A stretch of DNA of 64,000 nt, taken from contig JAUCSE010000050.1 in assembly GCA_030445275.1 (NCBI GenBank), positions 1 through 64,000 on the forward strand. Direction: 5' to 3'. Every line of letters begins with the position of its first letter. Positions within the stretch are counted from its first letter, which is position 1. This DNA comes from Mucilaginibacter sp. (GTDB lineage: Bacteria; Bacteroidota; Bacteroidia; Sphingobacteriales; Sphingobacteriaceae). Below are positions 1 to 8,626 of the stretch, piece by piece. Both the position numbers and the translations under genes were made by a program. The notes below the pieces were generated by a model that ran no database searches, was not told the origin of the DNA, and saw only the letters and a program-made list of their open reading frames with translations.

Positions 1-31
1 CAATCTTATCATCCTAAAGGGTGTTAAACAT

Positions 32-62
32 AAAGCCTTAGTAGCAATACTAGGGCTTTTTT
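32..62 (+). terminator. Rho-independent terminator at left edge
   Basis: An 11-12 bp hairpin (AAAGCCTTAGTA, loop GCAA, TACTAGGGCTTT, with one T-G wobble) runs directly into a T-run. It probably ends a plus-strand gene lying outside the window. No other gene is visible in 1-258. Confidence 0.7.
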
Positions 63-258
63 GTGCGATATACTTTTTGTGTTTATACCTGTCTCTAGTG
101 TTCATATTCACACCCGTGAACGTTCATAATCAGGCAACTACACATTTAGCCGTACTGACAAATTACTGTCACCACTTCCATCACCTATAGCTATTACAAT
201 AATCCGTGTTCCTATTGAATGTCTCAATGACTATCTTTGGTTGAAAAAAATAAATTTT

Positions 259-516
259 ATGAGTAACGAAGTGTCAACAACAGAGGTAATAGATCGTAAA
301 TCCTTTATAAAGTTTTTGAGTTCTTTACGCAATGGGTTTGAAAATAATACTGGTACATGGGAGAATACTACACTTAGCGATTTTCTTGAAGCTTTGGAGG
401 CTTATGCAGATGATGTTCAAGGATACTATGATAATATTCATCGGGGAATAAATGCAGATATCCCCACATGGAGAGTATTTGCAGATATATTAGAAGGGGC
501 TTCGATGTATGAGTAA
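259..516 (+). CDS. DUF7660-like small protein
   Basis: This is an acidic protein of about 85 residues. The pattern SFIKFLSSLR, WENTTLSDFLEAL, DVQGYY and PTWRVFADIL matches what I recall of the DUF7660 family, small single-domain bacterial proteins of unknown function. I chose the ATG at 259; a TTG at 241 would add six residues (MKKINF) and cannot be excluded. There is no signal peptide or membrane segment. It is convergent with the next gene, only 17 bp away, and has no evident operon partner. Family assignment is from memory of the motif, and the function is unknown. Confidence 0.7.
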   Translation: MSNEVSTTEVIDRKSFIKFLSSLRNGFENNTGTWENTTLSDFLEALEAYADDVQGYYDNIHRGINADIPTWRVFADILEGASMYE

Positions 517-533
517 AATTGATAGAAGAAAAG

Positions 534-833
534 CTACCCCAACGCCGCAAATATCTCCGCGCTTAATAAACCACTCCCACCACCATAATGCTGCACTATT
601 TTAGTACCCGAATTAGCAGCTTTAAAATGTGCGCATAACTCATCCTCAGATTCTTTTTCAATTCCTCCACCTAATAATACCAAAGCAAAAGGTTGCTTAT
701 TAAAAGCATTAATCGCTTCTTCATCAGTAATACAGCCGGTAGCGTTCCAGTCTGGATTATTGTTTACCAGGCGTACTACGGTTTGCAGTATTTCGGGGTG
801 CCGGCCTATAACTAATATTTGTATTTGGTTCAT
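534..833 (-). CDS. degenerate receiver-domain (pseudo-receiver) protein
   Basis: The 99 residues follow the order of a CheY-like receiver: a beta-1 strand QIQILVIG, a helix, then the central strand FALVLLGGG and a glycine-rich end. In true receivers the strand-1 acidic pair and the strand-3 phospho-acceptor Asp are conserved. Here the strand-1 end reads GRHP and the acceptor site is Gly55, and no switch Lys is obvious. The protein is therefore unlikely to be phosphorylated. There is no output domain. It lies downstream of the pirin gene on the same strand with a 101-bp gap. The role is unknown; a small protein-protein interaction module is one possibility. Confidence 0.6.
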   Translation of the reverse strand: MNQIQILVIGRHPEILQTVVRLVNNNPDWNATGCITDEEAINAFNKQPFALVLLGGGIEKESEDELCAHFKAANSGTKIVQHYGGGSGLLSAEIFAALG

Positions 834-934
834 GGTTTAAACTTTAATCTTATTGCTTTGCCCAACAACCCTGCCTTCGCTTTTAGCAAAAACAGGGTGT
901 AGGCAAAACTCATCTATCATCATTAAAAAAGATC

Positions 935-1651
935 TTAATATTTCATCGGTACATCAATCAATAAAAACTCCGCATCTGTAACCGTGGTTATTTTAAATTG
1001 ATCGGTATCCCAAATCCCCAGGGCATCGCGTGTATTTAATACTTGCTCATTTATTTCAACCTGACCGCTGAGTATAAAAGCGTACACGCCATTGCCTTGT
1101 TTTTTGATGGTATATGCTGTTTCAATGCCTTTATCAAACTTACCGAGATGGAACCAGGCATCCTGGTGTATCCATACGCCGGCATCATCAGCATTGGGCG
1201 ATAATACCTGTTGAAGCTTATTGTGCCTGTCTTCCAGGTTTAAACTAAGCTGATCGTATCGTGGTTCTACATTCTTTTTATTAGGATATATCCAGATCTG
1301 TAAAAACTTAACCTGGCTGTCCCTATCATTATTGTATTCGCTGTGATAAATTCCTGTGCCGGCGCTCATAGCTTGTATATCGCCATTTTTTATAACGGCT
1401 ACGTTGTTCATGCTGTCCTTATGCTCCAGGTCGCCTTCTAAAGGGATGGATATGATCTCCATATTATCATGCGGATGTTTACCAAAGCCCTGGCCTGCAT
1501 CTACTGTATCATCATTTAATACACGCAAAGCACCAAACTGCATCCTGTCCGGATTATAATAACTCGCAAAACTGAACGATTGATAACTGCTTAACCACCC
1601 ATGATTTGCGTGGCCACGGGTTTCGGCTTTATGTAAAATGGTTTGTGCCAT
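935..1651 (-). CDS. pirin family protein (bicupin, YhhW-like)
   Basis: A 238-residue pirin of the YhhW type. The N-terminal cupin carries the expected metal-binding motif, with HPHDNMEI near residue 60, a Glu-His in LEGDLEHKD, and a His in GTGIYHSEYN. A C-terminal cupin follows. Family members bind one metal ion, and some cleave quercetin in vitro, but the physiological substrate is generally unknown. The start MAQTIL gives the usual full length. The gene is single, with a Crp/Fnr gene 155 bp upstream on the same strand. Confidence 0.9.
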   Translation of the reverse strand: MAQTILHKAETRGHANHGWLSSYQSFSFASYYNPDRMQFGALRVLNDDTVDAGQGFGKHPHDNMEIISIPLEGDLEHKDSMNNVAVIKNGDIQAMSAGTGIYHSEYNNDRDSQVKFLQIWIYPNKKNVEPRYDQLSLNLEDRHNKLQQVLSPNADDAGVWIHQDAWFHLGKFDKGIETAYTIKKQGNGVYAFILSGQVEINEQVLNTRDALGIWDTDQFKITTVTDAEFLLIDVPMKY

Positions 1652-1745
1652 AAGTATTTGTCTTTTAAACTGTATAACAAATTTATGGTAAACAAGGAGG
1701 GCTGCACTTGATGTAGATTAAGAAAGTCGTAAGTTAGAAGTTTTG

Positions 1746-1814
1746 AGTCTTAAGTCATAAATTAATGCAGAAACATACTTTTGACTGCTGACTAAGGACT
1801 TTCGACTTAAGACT
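1746..1814. repeat. inverted repeat AGTCTTAAGTC/GACTTAAGACT
   Basis: Perfect 11-bp arms at 1746-1756 and 1804-1814 enclose AT-rich DNA with further related words such as GACTGCTGACT. The right arm overlaps the last codons and stop of the Crp/Fnr gene. Similar AGTCAAGAC-type words recur at 62243-62410. This is probably a family of small intergenic palindromes rather than a dedicated terminator. Confidence 0.6.
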
Positions 1815-2394
1815 TCTTCCTCACCATCACACTCCGCATCCGGCTGAAGAATTCAGGTGTTACACCTATATATGATGCTATTTGTTTTAAAGGCAGATGA
1901 TCTATTAACGTAGGGTAACGTTTACAGAAATTAAGGTAACGTTCTTCTGCGGTAAGACTGAGTCCATCAATCAATCTTTGCTGACTGGCCACCAGCGAGT
2001 TTTCGGTTAGTATTCTGAAGAAGTGTTCGAATTTGGGTATCTGCTGGTATAATTTTTCTTGGTTCACTTTTGATAGCAGCAGCACCTCTGTATCTTCCAA
2101 GGCTTCAATGTTCAATATTCCTGGTTTTTGCGAAAGCAGGCTATACATATCGGCTATCCACCAATCGGGTGGGGCAAAGCTTAGCACATGTTCAACTCCG
2201 CCTTTATCCACAGTATACCCTCTTAAACAACCCGAGGTAACAAAGGCCGAATATTTGCAGATACCACCATCGATAAGCAAAAATTGTTTGCGTTTTAATT
2301 GTTTTTGATGCAGATAAGTGGTAAAAGTGTCCTGCTCATCTTTGGTTAAACGAATATGCTTTGCAAGGTTATCAAGTATTAAGGTGAATGACAT
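1807..2394 (-). CDS. Crp/Fnr family transcriptional regulator
   Basis: A 195-residue regulator with an N-terminal cyclic-nucleotide-binding-like beta-roll (LLIDGGICKYSAFVTSG, residues about 40-110) and a C-terminal helix-turn-helix (LPLKQIASYIGVTPEFFSR). This is the common Bacteroidota subfamily whose ligand is mostly unknown. I start at the ATG at 2394 (MSFTLILD); an upstream TTG would add two residues. The C-terminus is short after the recognition helix, and the final KKS and stop codon lie in the arm of an inverted repeat. It lies upstream of the pirin gene on the same strand and may control it (inference). Confidence 0.85.
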   Translation of the reverse strand: MSFTLILDNLAKHIRLTKDEQDTFTTYLHQKQLKRKQFLLIDGGICKYSAFVTSGCLRGYTVDKGGVEHVLSFAPPDWWIADMYSLLSQKPGILNIEALEDTEVLLLSKVNQEKLYQQIPKFEHFFRILTENSLVASQQRLIDGLSLTAEERYLNFCKRYPTLIDHLPLKQIASYIGVTPEFFSRMRSVMVRKKS

Positions 2395-2694
2395 ACACAA
2401 AAATGAATTTTATTTATTTGATTAGGGCAGGTATCGGTAATTAAACCTTTTGTGCCTGGAATTTCTTTTTAAATTAGCTTGATAAGTTTACGCTTGTACC
2501 TATAATTCCTGCTTATAAAGCTGTATTAATGCCAAAATAAGGTAATGTTATGCTCATAAGCTGGATTTATAAATTGAAAATTATTGATAAGATTGTGAAT
2601 ACCTTAAGACCTTTTGTCCTGGGTAATTTGCAAACTATATAAACCTGGTATGCATTTCCAATTAGTGCATCGATAATTATTAATAGATAACCTT

Positions 2695-3867
2695 ATGATC
2701 AAGAATTATGTTTTAGTAATATGGATGTTTGCCCTTGCTACATCATCTGTATTTGGGCAGCAAAAGTTTAATGGTTTAGATGTAAATCTGGGTAATATTT
2801 ATCGTTTGTCTGATGCCAAAACAAGGTCGATAAGTCCGGAGAATTTTACCGGCGAAAAAGGAAAGGGTGGTATGGCTACCAGCGGTACCGGCGCGGGAGC
2901 TTCGCGTGAGCTGGGCCAAACCTGGAAAGTAAGTCCGAGTGTAATCATAAAAAAGGGTACTACCTTTACCATTGCCGAAATTGACGGCCCGGGCGCCATC
3001 CAGCACATCTGGATGACACCTACCGGAAACTGGCGCTACTCTATACTCCGTTTTTATTGGGATGGTGAAACAAGCCCATCAGTTGAAGTGCCCGTTGGCG
3101 ACTTTTTTTGCATGGGCTGGGGTAAATACGCACCGCTACAGTCATTAGCCGTAGCGGTAAATCCAGGGAGTGCATTTAATTGTTACTGGCCTATGCCTTT
3201 CCGCAAAAAATGCAGGATCACCATGGAGAACATTGACGATAGGGATATGACACTATATTACCAGGTTGATTATACGCTTACACAAGTGCCTGATGATGCT
3301 GCCTATTTTCATGCGCAGTTTAGGAGGGTAAATCCTTTGCCTTATAAAAAAGATTTTGTTTTGGTGGATAGCATTCAGGGTAAAGGCCAGTATGTGGGTA
3401 CCTATCTGGCTTATGGATCAAACAAAAACGGATGGTGGGGCGAAGGTGAGATCAAATTCTTTATGGATGGCGATACCAAGTTCCCTACCATAAACGGTAC
3501 CGGAACAGAGGATTATTTTTGCGGATCATATGATTTTGATACCCATCATAAAGACGCTAAAGGCAAAGAAGAAGATAAAACCGAGTACACCGAATTTTGC
3601 AGCCCTTATAGTGGCTTGCATCAGGTGATCCGTGGCGACGGGCACTATAACATTGCACAGCGTTTTGGTTTATACCGCTGGCATATTGCTGATCCTATAC
3701 GGTTTGAGAAAAGTTTAAAGGTTACTATACAGGCATTGGGCTGGCGGCAGGGCGGGCGTTATATGCCGCTGCAAGATGATATTGCCTCAACCGTGTTCTG
3801 GTATCAAAGCGGCCCGCATGGGCCTTTCCCCAAATTCCCCTCACGCGATGAACTGGAAGTTAACTAA
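2695..3867 (+). CDS. GH172 (DUF2961) family glycoside hydrolase
   Basis: A 390-residue secreted protein with a signal peptide ending near VFGQQ. The DUF2961 fold is visible in SGTGAGASRELGQTWK, GPGAIQHIWMT, ILRFYWDGE and the family signature TGTEDYFCGSYDF near residue 270. DUF2961 was reclassified as GH172, whose known members act on alpha-fructofuranosides or D-arabinofuranosides; the substrate here is not determined. It is the first gene of a three-gene operon with a FucP-type transporter and an SDR, so it probably releases a monosaccharide that these take up and oxidise. Confidence 0.85.
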   Translation: MIKNYVLVIWMFALATSSVFGQQKFNGLDVNLGNIYRLSDAKTRSISPENFTGEKGKGGMATSGTGAGASRELGQTWKVSPSVIIKKGTTFTIAEIDGPGAIQHIWMTPTGNWRYSILRFYWDGETSPSVEVPVGDFFCMGWGKYAPLQSLAVAVNPGSAFNCYWPMPFRKKCRITMENIDDRDMTLYYQVDYTLTQVPDDAAYFHAQFRRVNPLPYKKDFVLVDSIQGKGQYVGTYLAYGSNKNGWWGEGEIKFFMDGDTKFPTINGTGTEDYFCGSYDFDTHHKDAKGKEEDKTEYTEFCSPYSGLHQVIRGDGHYNIAQRFGLYRWHIADPIRFEKSLKVTIQALGWRQGGRYMPLQDDIASTVFWYQSGPHGPFPKFPSRDELEVN

Positions 3868-3921
3868 CAACAATATTTTAATAAATTAAAACCCAATTAT
3901 AAATTAATTACGAACCTCCAA

Positions 3922-5199
3922 ATGACCAAAAACAACAATCTGTTTGCAATAGCACTAATTACCTCCCTTTTTTTTATTTGGGGCTTTGCTTTAAACCTTA
4001 ATCCAATATTAATACCACACCTAAAAAAAGCCTGCCAGTTAAGTGACCTGCAATCATCATTGGTTGATTCTGCCTCCTATTTTGCTTATTTCTTATTGCC
4101 AATACCAGCTGCTCAGTTCATGAAACGCTATGGCTATAAAGGTGGGATCTTATTAGGGTTGATCCTATTTTCTGTAGGGGCTTTTTTGTTTTATCCGGCA
4201 TCTATAGTCAGAAATTACGCGTTCTTTTTGGGGGCTTTGTTTATCATATTTTCAGGAGCGGCCTTTTTAGAAACTGCTGCTAACCCTTATATTACCGTGA
4301 TAGGTGATCCGGCGGGGGCAACCCAGCGCATCAACTTTGCCCAGTCATTTAATGGTTTAGCCGCAGCTTTGGCACCATTGATTGGTGGTATATTCATTTT
4401 ATCGGGAAAAACATTAACAGCCGGACAGGAAGCTACCATGTCGCCGGGGCAATTAAATGATTATCTAAATAAAGAGGCATCATCGGTACAAATCCCTTTT
4501 ATTGTAATTGGTGTTGGTGTACTGATAGTGGCTCTACTTTTATTCAGAACACATTTACCCCAGATTGTTGAAGAAGGTGAAGGCATGGAACACCATGAGA
4601 GCCTGTCGCTTTTTCAAAGAATGAGTTCCTTGTTCAAAGAAAAGAACCTCAGGTTTGGCGTAATTGCTCAGTTTTTTTATGTTGGTGCACAGGCTTGTGT
4701 TGGTAGTTTCTTTATCCGCTTTTCAGAACGGGTAGCATTAATGGATGAAAAAACTGCTGCAAATTATTTGGCTGCCGGCATGCTTGCTTTTTTGGCGGGC
4801 AGGGCTATTGGCACTTTCTTAATGACATTTATTAATCCGGTAAAGTTATTGGCCATTTTCGGCATAACTAATGTGGTATTGATCGTTGTTTCTGTTTTTC
4901 TGCATGGTAAATTCCCGGTATTTGCCTTAATAGGTGTTGAATTTTTTATGTCTATCATGTTTCCCACTATATTTTCGTTAAGTATACGTGGTTTGGGTGC
5001 AAAAACAAAGGAGGGTTCGTCGCTGGTAATTATGGCTATTGTGGGTGGTGCGGTTTTCCCGCCTATCATGGGCCGGATTTCTGATATGACCAATATACAG
5101 ATAGCCTATTTAGTTCCTGCGGCCTGTTTTCTGTTCGTGTTTTATTTTGCTATCAGGAATCTGAAAGCAAAAGAGTTAAAACTTACCGTTGCTCATTAA
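3922..5199 (+). CDS. FucP-type sugar:proton symporter (MFS)
   Basis: A 425-residue protein with about twelve hydrophobic segments. The N-terminus (FFIWGFALNLNPILIPHLKKACQL) and LETAANPYITVIG are typical of the FHS/FucP branch of the major facilitator superfamily, which imports fucose, glucose/galactose or related sugars with protons across the inner membrane. A soluble loop after TM6 (residues about 215-240) is usual. It sits 54 bp after the GH172 gene and 28 bp before the SDR, consistent with one transcript. The exact sugar cannot be read from sequence. Confidence 0.9.
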   Translation: MTKNNNLFAIALITSLFFIWGFALNLNPILIPHLKKACQLSDLQSSLVDSASYFAYFLLPIPAAQFMKRYGYKGGILLGLILFSVGAFLFYPASIVRNYAFFLGALFIIFSGAAFLETAANPYITVIGDPAGATQRINFAQSFNGLAAALAPLIGGIFILSGKTLTAGQEATMSPGQLNDYLNKEASSVQIPFIVIGVGVLIVALLLFRTHLPQIVEEGEGMEHHESLSLFQRMSSLFKEKNLRFGVIAQFFYVGAQACVGSFFIRFSERVALMDEKTAANYLAAGMLAFLAGRAIGTFLMTFINPVKLLAIFGITNVVLIVVSVFLHGKFPVFALIGVEFFMSIMFPTIFSLSIRGLGAKTKEGSSLVIMAIVGGAVFPPIMGRISDMTNIQIAYLVPAACFLFVFYFAIRNLKAKELKLTVAH

Positions 5200-5227
5200 C
5201 AAGTGTTGAATAATTATAAAATATAAA

Positions 5228-6016
5228 ATGAATTTAGAACTTACAGATAAAGTAATCATAGTAACCGGTGGTGCAAAAGGGATAGGTGAGGGCATAGTAA
5301 AAGTGTTGGCAGCCGAAGGTGCCATACCGGTTATAGTTGGTCGTAGTGAAGCCGATAATCTTAAAGTGGTAAAAGGGGTGGAGGCATCAGGAGGTAAAGC
5401 TTTTCAGGTGGTAGCCGAGCTGACCAATCCAGCAGCAAACGAAAACGCGATCAAAGCTGTTATTGCCCAATACGGGCGTATTGATGGCCTGGTGAACAAT
5501 GCCGGTGTAAATGATACTATTGGTTTGGAGAGTGGAGATTATGAGGGTTTTATGGCCTCATTACATAAAAATGTAGTTCACTATTACCTGATGGCACATT
5601 ATGCTTTACCGGAGCTAAAAAAATCAAAAGGAGCTATATTGAATATCGCTTCAAAAACTGCTGATACAGGGCAAGGCCATACCTCTGGCTACGCAGCTTC
5701 AAATGGTGCGCGGAATGCCTTGACCCGTGAATGGGCTGTTGAATTGTTAAAGTACGGCGTACGTGTAAATGCTATTGTTGTGGCCGAATGCTGGACTCCA
5801 CTTTACGAAAGCTGGATAAAAACACTGCCAGATCCGCAAGCTAAGTTAAAAGAAATTGAATCGAAAATACCATTGGGCAACCGCATGACAACCGCCGAGG
5901 AAATTGCCAACGCCACGGCATTCTTATTATCGCCGCGCTCAAGTCATACTACAGGTCAGCTCATCTATGTTGATGGTGGCTATGTTCATTTGGACAGGGC
6001 GCTGGCTAATGCCTGA
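5228..6016 (+). CDS. SDR family oxidoreductase with Asn at the catalytic Lys position
   Basis: A 262-residue classical short-chain dehydrogenase. It has the cofactor motif TGGAKGIG (residues 13-20), LVNNAG (88-93), the catalytic Ser in NIASKTA (Ser142) and Tyr155. The expected YxxxK motif reads Y-A-A-S-N, so the catalytic Lys is replaced by Asn159. The C-terminal GQLIYVDGGYVHLD is normal. The nearest look-alikes are L-fucose dehydrogenase-type SDRs, fitting the FucP-type neighbour. Last gene of the operon. Either the subfamily uses another residue for proton relay or the enzyme is impaired; I think similar substitutions occur in related Bacteroidota proteins but could not check. Confidence 0.85.
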   Translation: MNLELTDKVIIVTGGAKGIGEGIVKVLAAEGAIPVIVGRSEADNLKVVKGVEASGGKAFQVVAELTNPAANENAIKAVIAQYGRIDGLVNNAGVNDTIGLESGDYEGFMASLHKNVVHYYLMAHYALPELKKSKGAILNIASKTADTGQGHTSGYAASNGARNALTREWAVELLKYGVRVNAIVVAECWTPLYESWIKTLPDPQAKLKEIESKIPLGNRMTTAEEIANATAFLLSPRSSHTTGQLIYVDGGYVHLDRALANA

Positions 6017-6040
6017 TCATATAAGGCAGTAAACAGGAAT

Positions 6041-6095
6041 AAAGCCCCCGATATTCAGGACGAACCATATTCGTTTTGGAAACCGGGAGGCTTTC
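6041..6095 (+). terminator. possible terminator after the sugar operon
   Basis: Complementary ends AAAGCCcCCG and CGGgAGGCTTT enclose a smaller ACGAA/TTCGT stem and are followed by CTATTAACTTATTTTT. The hairpin is imperfect, and the position after the SDR stop favours a terminator. Confidence 0.5.
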
Positions 6096-6116
6096 TATTA
6101 ACTTATTTTTATAATT

Positions 6117-6152
6117 TTAAGCTATAAACTGTTTGAACCGTTTATAGCTTAA
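6117..6152. promoter_or_regulatory. 13-bp perfect inverted repeat upstream of the DUF6377-type regulator
   Basis: Arms TTAAGCTATAAAC and GTTTATAGCTTAA are perfect and separated by 10 bp, ending about 58 bp before the regulator start. This could be an operator or part of a terminator; no T-run follows on the plus strand. Confidence 0.45.
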
Positions 6153-6210
6153 AACCAATTAAAATTCCTGATTATAAATGACTTTGGTCATTAATAACTG
6201 CCTTATCAAT

Positions 6211-7815
6211 ATGAAACGAAGCTTACTTGTAATTCCGTTTTTATTACTGATTTGTACCTGTGTTTTGGCCCAAGGCAACGATAGCCTTTTAACCCGGCTC
6301 AACAGCGTACTTGATAAAAAGAAAGAGTATGACACCGGGAAACTCAACAGGATCGAAAAACTCAAGAAAGACCTGGCCAACTCAGAAAACCATGATCTGA
6401 CACAGAAGTACAATATTTATCTGAGCCTGTATAATGAGTATAAATCATTTAATTACGACGAGGCATTTAACTATGCCCAAAAACTGCAACAAACAGGGCG
6501 CTTATTAAATGATCCGGTAAAAATAGCTTATAGCCGTATTAAGCTGGGCTTTATCCTGCTGTCGTCAGGTATGTTTAAAGAAACTTTTGATTCGTTAAAA
6601 ACGGTAAATGTAGTTTTGCTGGATAAGGAGGCCCGCAAAGAATATTATCTTTTAACAGCCCGCACCTACTATGATCTGGCCGATTTTGATAAGGACAATT
6701 ATTATACTCCTATTTATAACAGTCGCGCCGAAAAATATATCGACTCCGCTACCGCTTTGTGCGAAACCAAATCGTTCGAGTACATTTATTATAAGGGGTT
6801 AAAATACCTTAAAAGGGGAAGCATTGATAAAGCCGTAGCCAATTTAAAAATGCTGATCAGTAAATACCGGTTAACCGACCACCAGTTTGCCGTAACAGCA
6901 TCAACCCTGAGCGATATTTATATCCGAAATAACAATCCCGATGCTGCTATTGACCTGCTCATACTGGCAGCCATTGCCGATGTAAAATCATCAACCAAAG
7001 AAGCTGCGGCCATGACCAACCTGGCTCAACTATTGCATCAGCAAGGCGACGTGAAAAATGCCTATGTATTTATCAAAGCCGCTATGGATGATGCTGTTTA
7101 CTACGGCGCACGGCAACGTAAAATTCAGGTGAGCGCCATTTTACCCATCATAGCCGGCGAAAGAATAAGCTATGTAGAGCAACAACGGAAGGTATTGTTT
7201 CTGTATGCATTGTTATTAACGGTACTGGCTATTATAGTGGTGGTATTTGCCGTGATTATTTATAAACAGCTGCAGAAATTAAAGCTGGCAGATAAAGTAA
7301 TTTTAGAGGCTAACCACAACCTGCAGGAGAGCATTATCAAACTAAATGAGGCCAACAGGATAAAAGAGGAATATATTGGCTATTTCTTTAACCTGATAGC
7401 CGAGTATATTAATAAACTGGACAAGTTTAAACGTTCTGTTGATAATAAACTAACCACTAAACGCTTTGAGGATATACGCGTACTGGTAAATAACATAAAC
7501 CTGACCAAAGAGCGTGAAGAACTGTTTATCAATTTCGACAAAGCCTTTCTTAAGATATTCCCCAATTTTGTGGTCGGTTATAACGCGCTTTTTAGTAAAG
7601 AAAACCAAGTGAAACTTTTACCCAATCAACTGCTAAACACCGATCTCCGGATTTTTGCACTGGTAAGACTGGGCATTACGGATACCGAAAAAATAGCTCA
7701 CATACTGGAGTACTCCGTAAATACCATTTACAATTATAGGGCCCGTATAAAAGGTAAATCAAACATCCTGAACGATGAGTTTGAGCATCAGATTATGACT
7801 ATAAAAGCGGTATGA
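6211..7815 (+). CDS. DUF6377-like membrane TPR regulator with HTH
   Basis: About 534 residues from the ATG at 6211, which gives a clean signal peptide (MKRSLLVIPFLLLICTCVLAQG); an upstream ATG at 6178 would bury it. Residues about 25-320 are helical TPR-like repeats, followed by one membrane segment (LFLYALLLTVLAIIVVVFAVIIY, residues about 330-352) and a cytoplasmic part with a short coiled coil. The C-terminal LuxR-like helix-turn-helix (RLGITDTEKIAHILEYSVNTIYNYRARIK) resembles that of DUF6377 proteins of Bacteroidota. This arrangement suggests a one-component sensor-regulator with periplasmic TPR. The adjacent sugar operon upstream is a plausible target, but that is inference. Confidence 0.8.
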   Translation: MKRSLLVIPFLLLICTCVLAQGNDSLLTRLNSVLDKKKEYDTGKLNRIEKLKKDLANSENHDLTQKYNIYLSLYNEYKSFNYDEAFNYAQKLQQTGRLLNDPVKIAYSRIKLGFILLSSGMFKETFDSLKTVNVVLLDKEARKEYYLLTARTYYDLADFDKDNYYTPIYNSRAEKYIDSATALCETKSFEYIYYKGLKYLKRGSIDKAVANLKMLISKYRLTDHQFAVTASTLSDIYIRNNNPDAAIDLLILAAIADVKSSTKEAAAMTNLAQLLHQQGDVKNAYVFIKAAMDDAVYYGARQRKIQVSAILPIIAGERISYVEQQRKVLFLYALLLTVLAIIVVVFAVIIYKQLQKLKLADKVILEANHNLQESIIKLNEANRIKEEYIGYFFNLIAEYINKLDKFKRSVDNKLTTKRFEDIRVLVNNINLTKEREELFINFDKAFLKIFPNFVVGYNALFSKENQVKLLPNQLLNTDLRIFALVRLGITDTEKIAHILEYSVNTIYNYRARIKGKSNILNDEFEHQIMTIKAV

Positions 7816-7841
7816 GCACGGCTATAGTATGATAGACCCGG

Positions 7842-8621
7842 CTAAAGGGAAAATGCCTTCAGGTATAATGGCCCCTGTTCTTCCCAGTTTTTCATTACCG
7901 ATACCAGTTTATCATGCAGCTCCTTATTATTTACAGGTTTGCCTTTTTTGGGTGGTGCCAGGGCTTTATCTTCAACTGGTACATCAGTTACCTTAGTTGC
8001 AAACCAGGTAACATTTTCGTGTGGCAAGGCTACGCCTAAAATCATGCCGGGTAAACCGGTAAATGATTCGGGGCCGCCCGAAACCGGTATCTCATCGGTA
8101 TAAAAAGCTACTACATAAATAGAATCAAGTATCAACCCATTAGCGCGGCGACAACTATAACCGGCAATTTCGCGCGACTCGCCTGTTATTTTCCATTTTA
8201 TTCTCTTTGTACTATCTTTCACCAGAAACAACTCTTCAAAAACATTTTTCTGGGTGATGGCTGTATTGGTATTCAGATCTGTAAATACCGTATTTACCTG
8301 GGTGGTTAAGGGCCCGTTTCCAAACCATCCGCCGGAACTTTGAGTTTCAGGTTCAATGGGCGTAAACAGGGTTTTATTGTTAGCAAAACTCAATGTGCTT
8401 TTTAAAACCTTGAACTGTTTCTGTGTTTTTTTATATGAATCATATATGGGTTGCATAAAGGTTTCATTATCCTTATTGATCTGCTTTTGAAGCACTGCAT
8501 ACATGTTTAAGGTTTTTTCAAACTGAATGGTGCCATTTTGAGTGAAATGGGTGTTTTGTGCAAATAGCAGGTTGTCGCTAAACACAAATAAAATGATGAA
8601 CAATAAAAGTATATATTTCAT
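7842..8621 (-). CDS. GLPGLI family protein
   Basis: A 259-residue secreted protein with a signal peptide ending near LLFAQ. It carries the family name motif as SFTGLPGMILGVAL near residue 190, preceded by KWKITGESREIAGYSCRRA. GLPGLI proteins are Bacteroidota-specific, of unknown function, and usually encoded beside a TonB-type outer-membrane barrel, as here (5 bp downstream of one). The 3' end converges on the DUF6377-like gene with a 26-bp gap. Confidence 0.9.
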   Translation of the reverse strand: MKYILLLFIILFVFSDNLLFAQNTHFTQNGTIQFEKTLNMYAVLQKQINKDNETFMQPIYDSYKKTQKQFKVLKSTLSFANNKTLFTPIEPETQSSGGWFGNGPLTTQVNTVFTDLNTNTAITQKNVFEELFLVKDSTKRIKWKITGESREIAGYSCRRANGLILDSIYVVAFYTDEIPVSGGPESFTGLPGMILGVALPHENVTWFATKVTDVPVEDKALAPPKKGKPVNNKELHDKLVSVMKNWEEQGPLYLKAFSL

Positions 8622-8626
8622 GGTCG

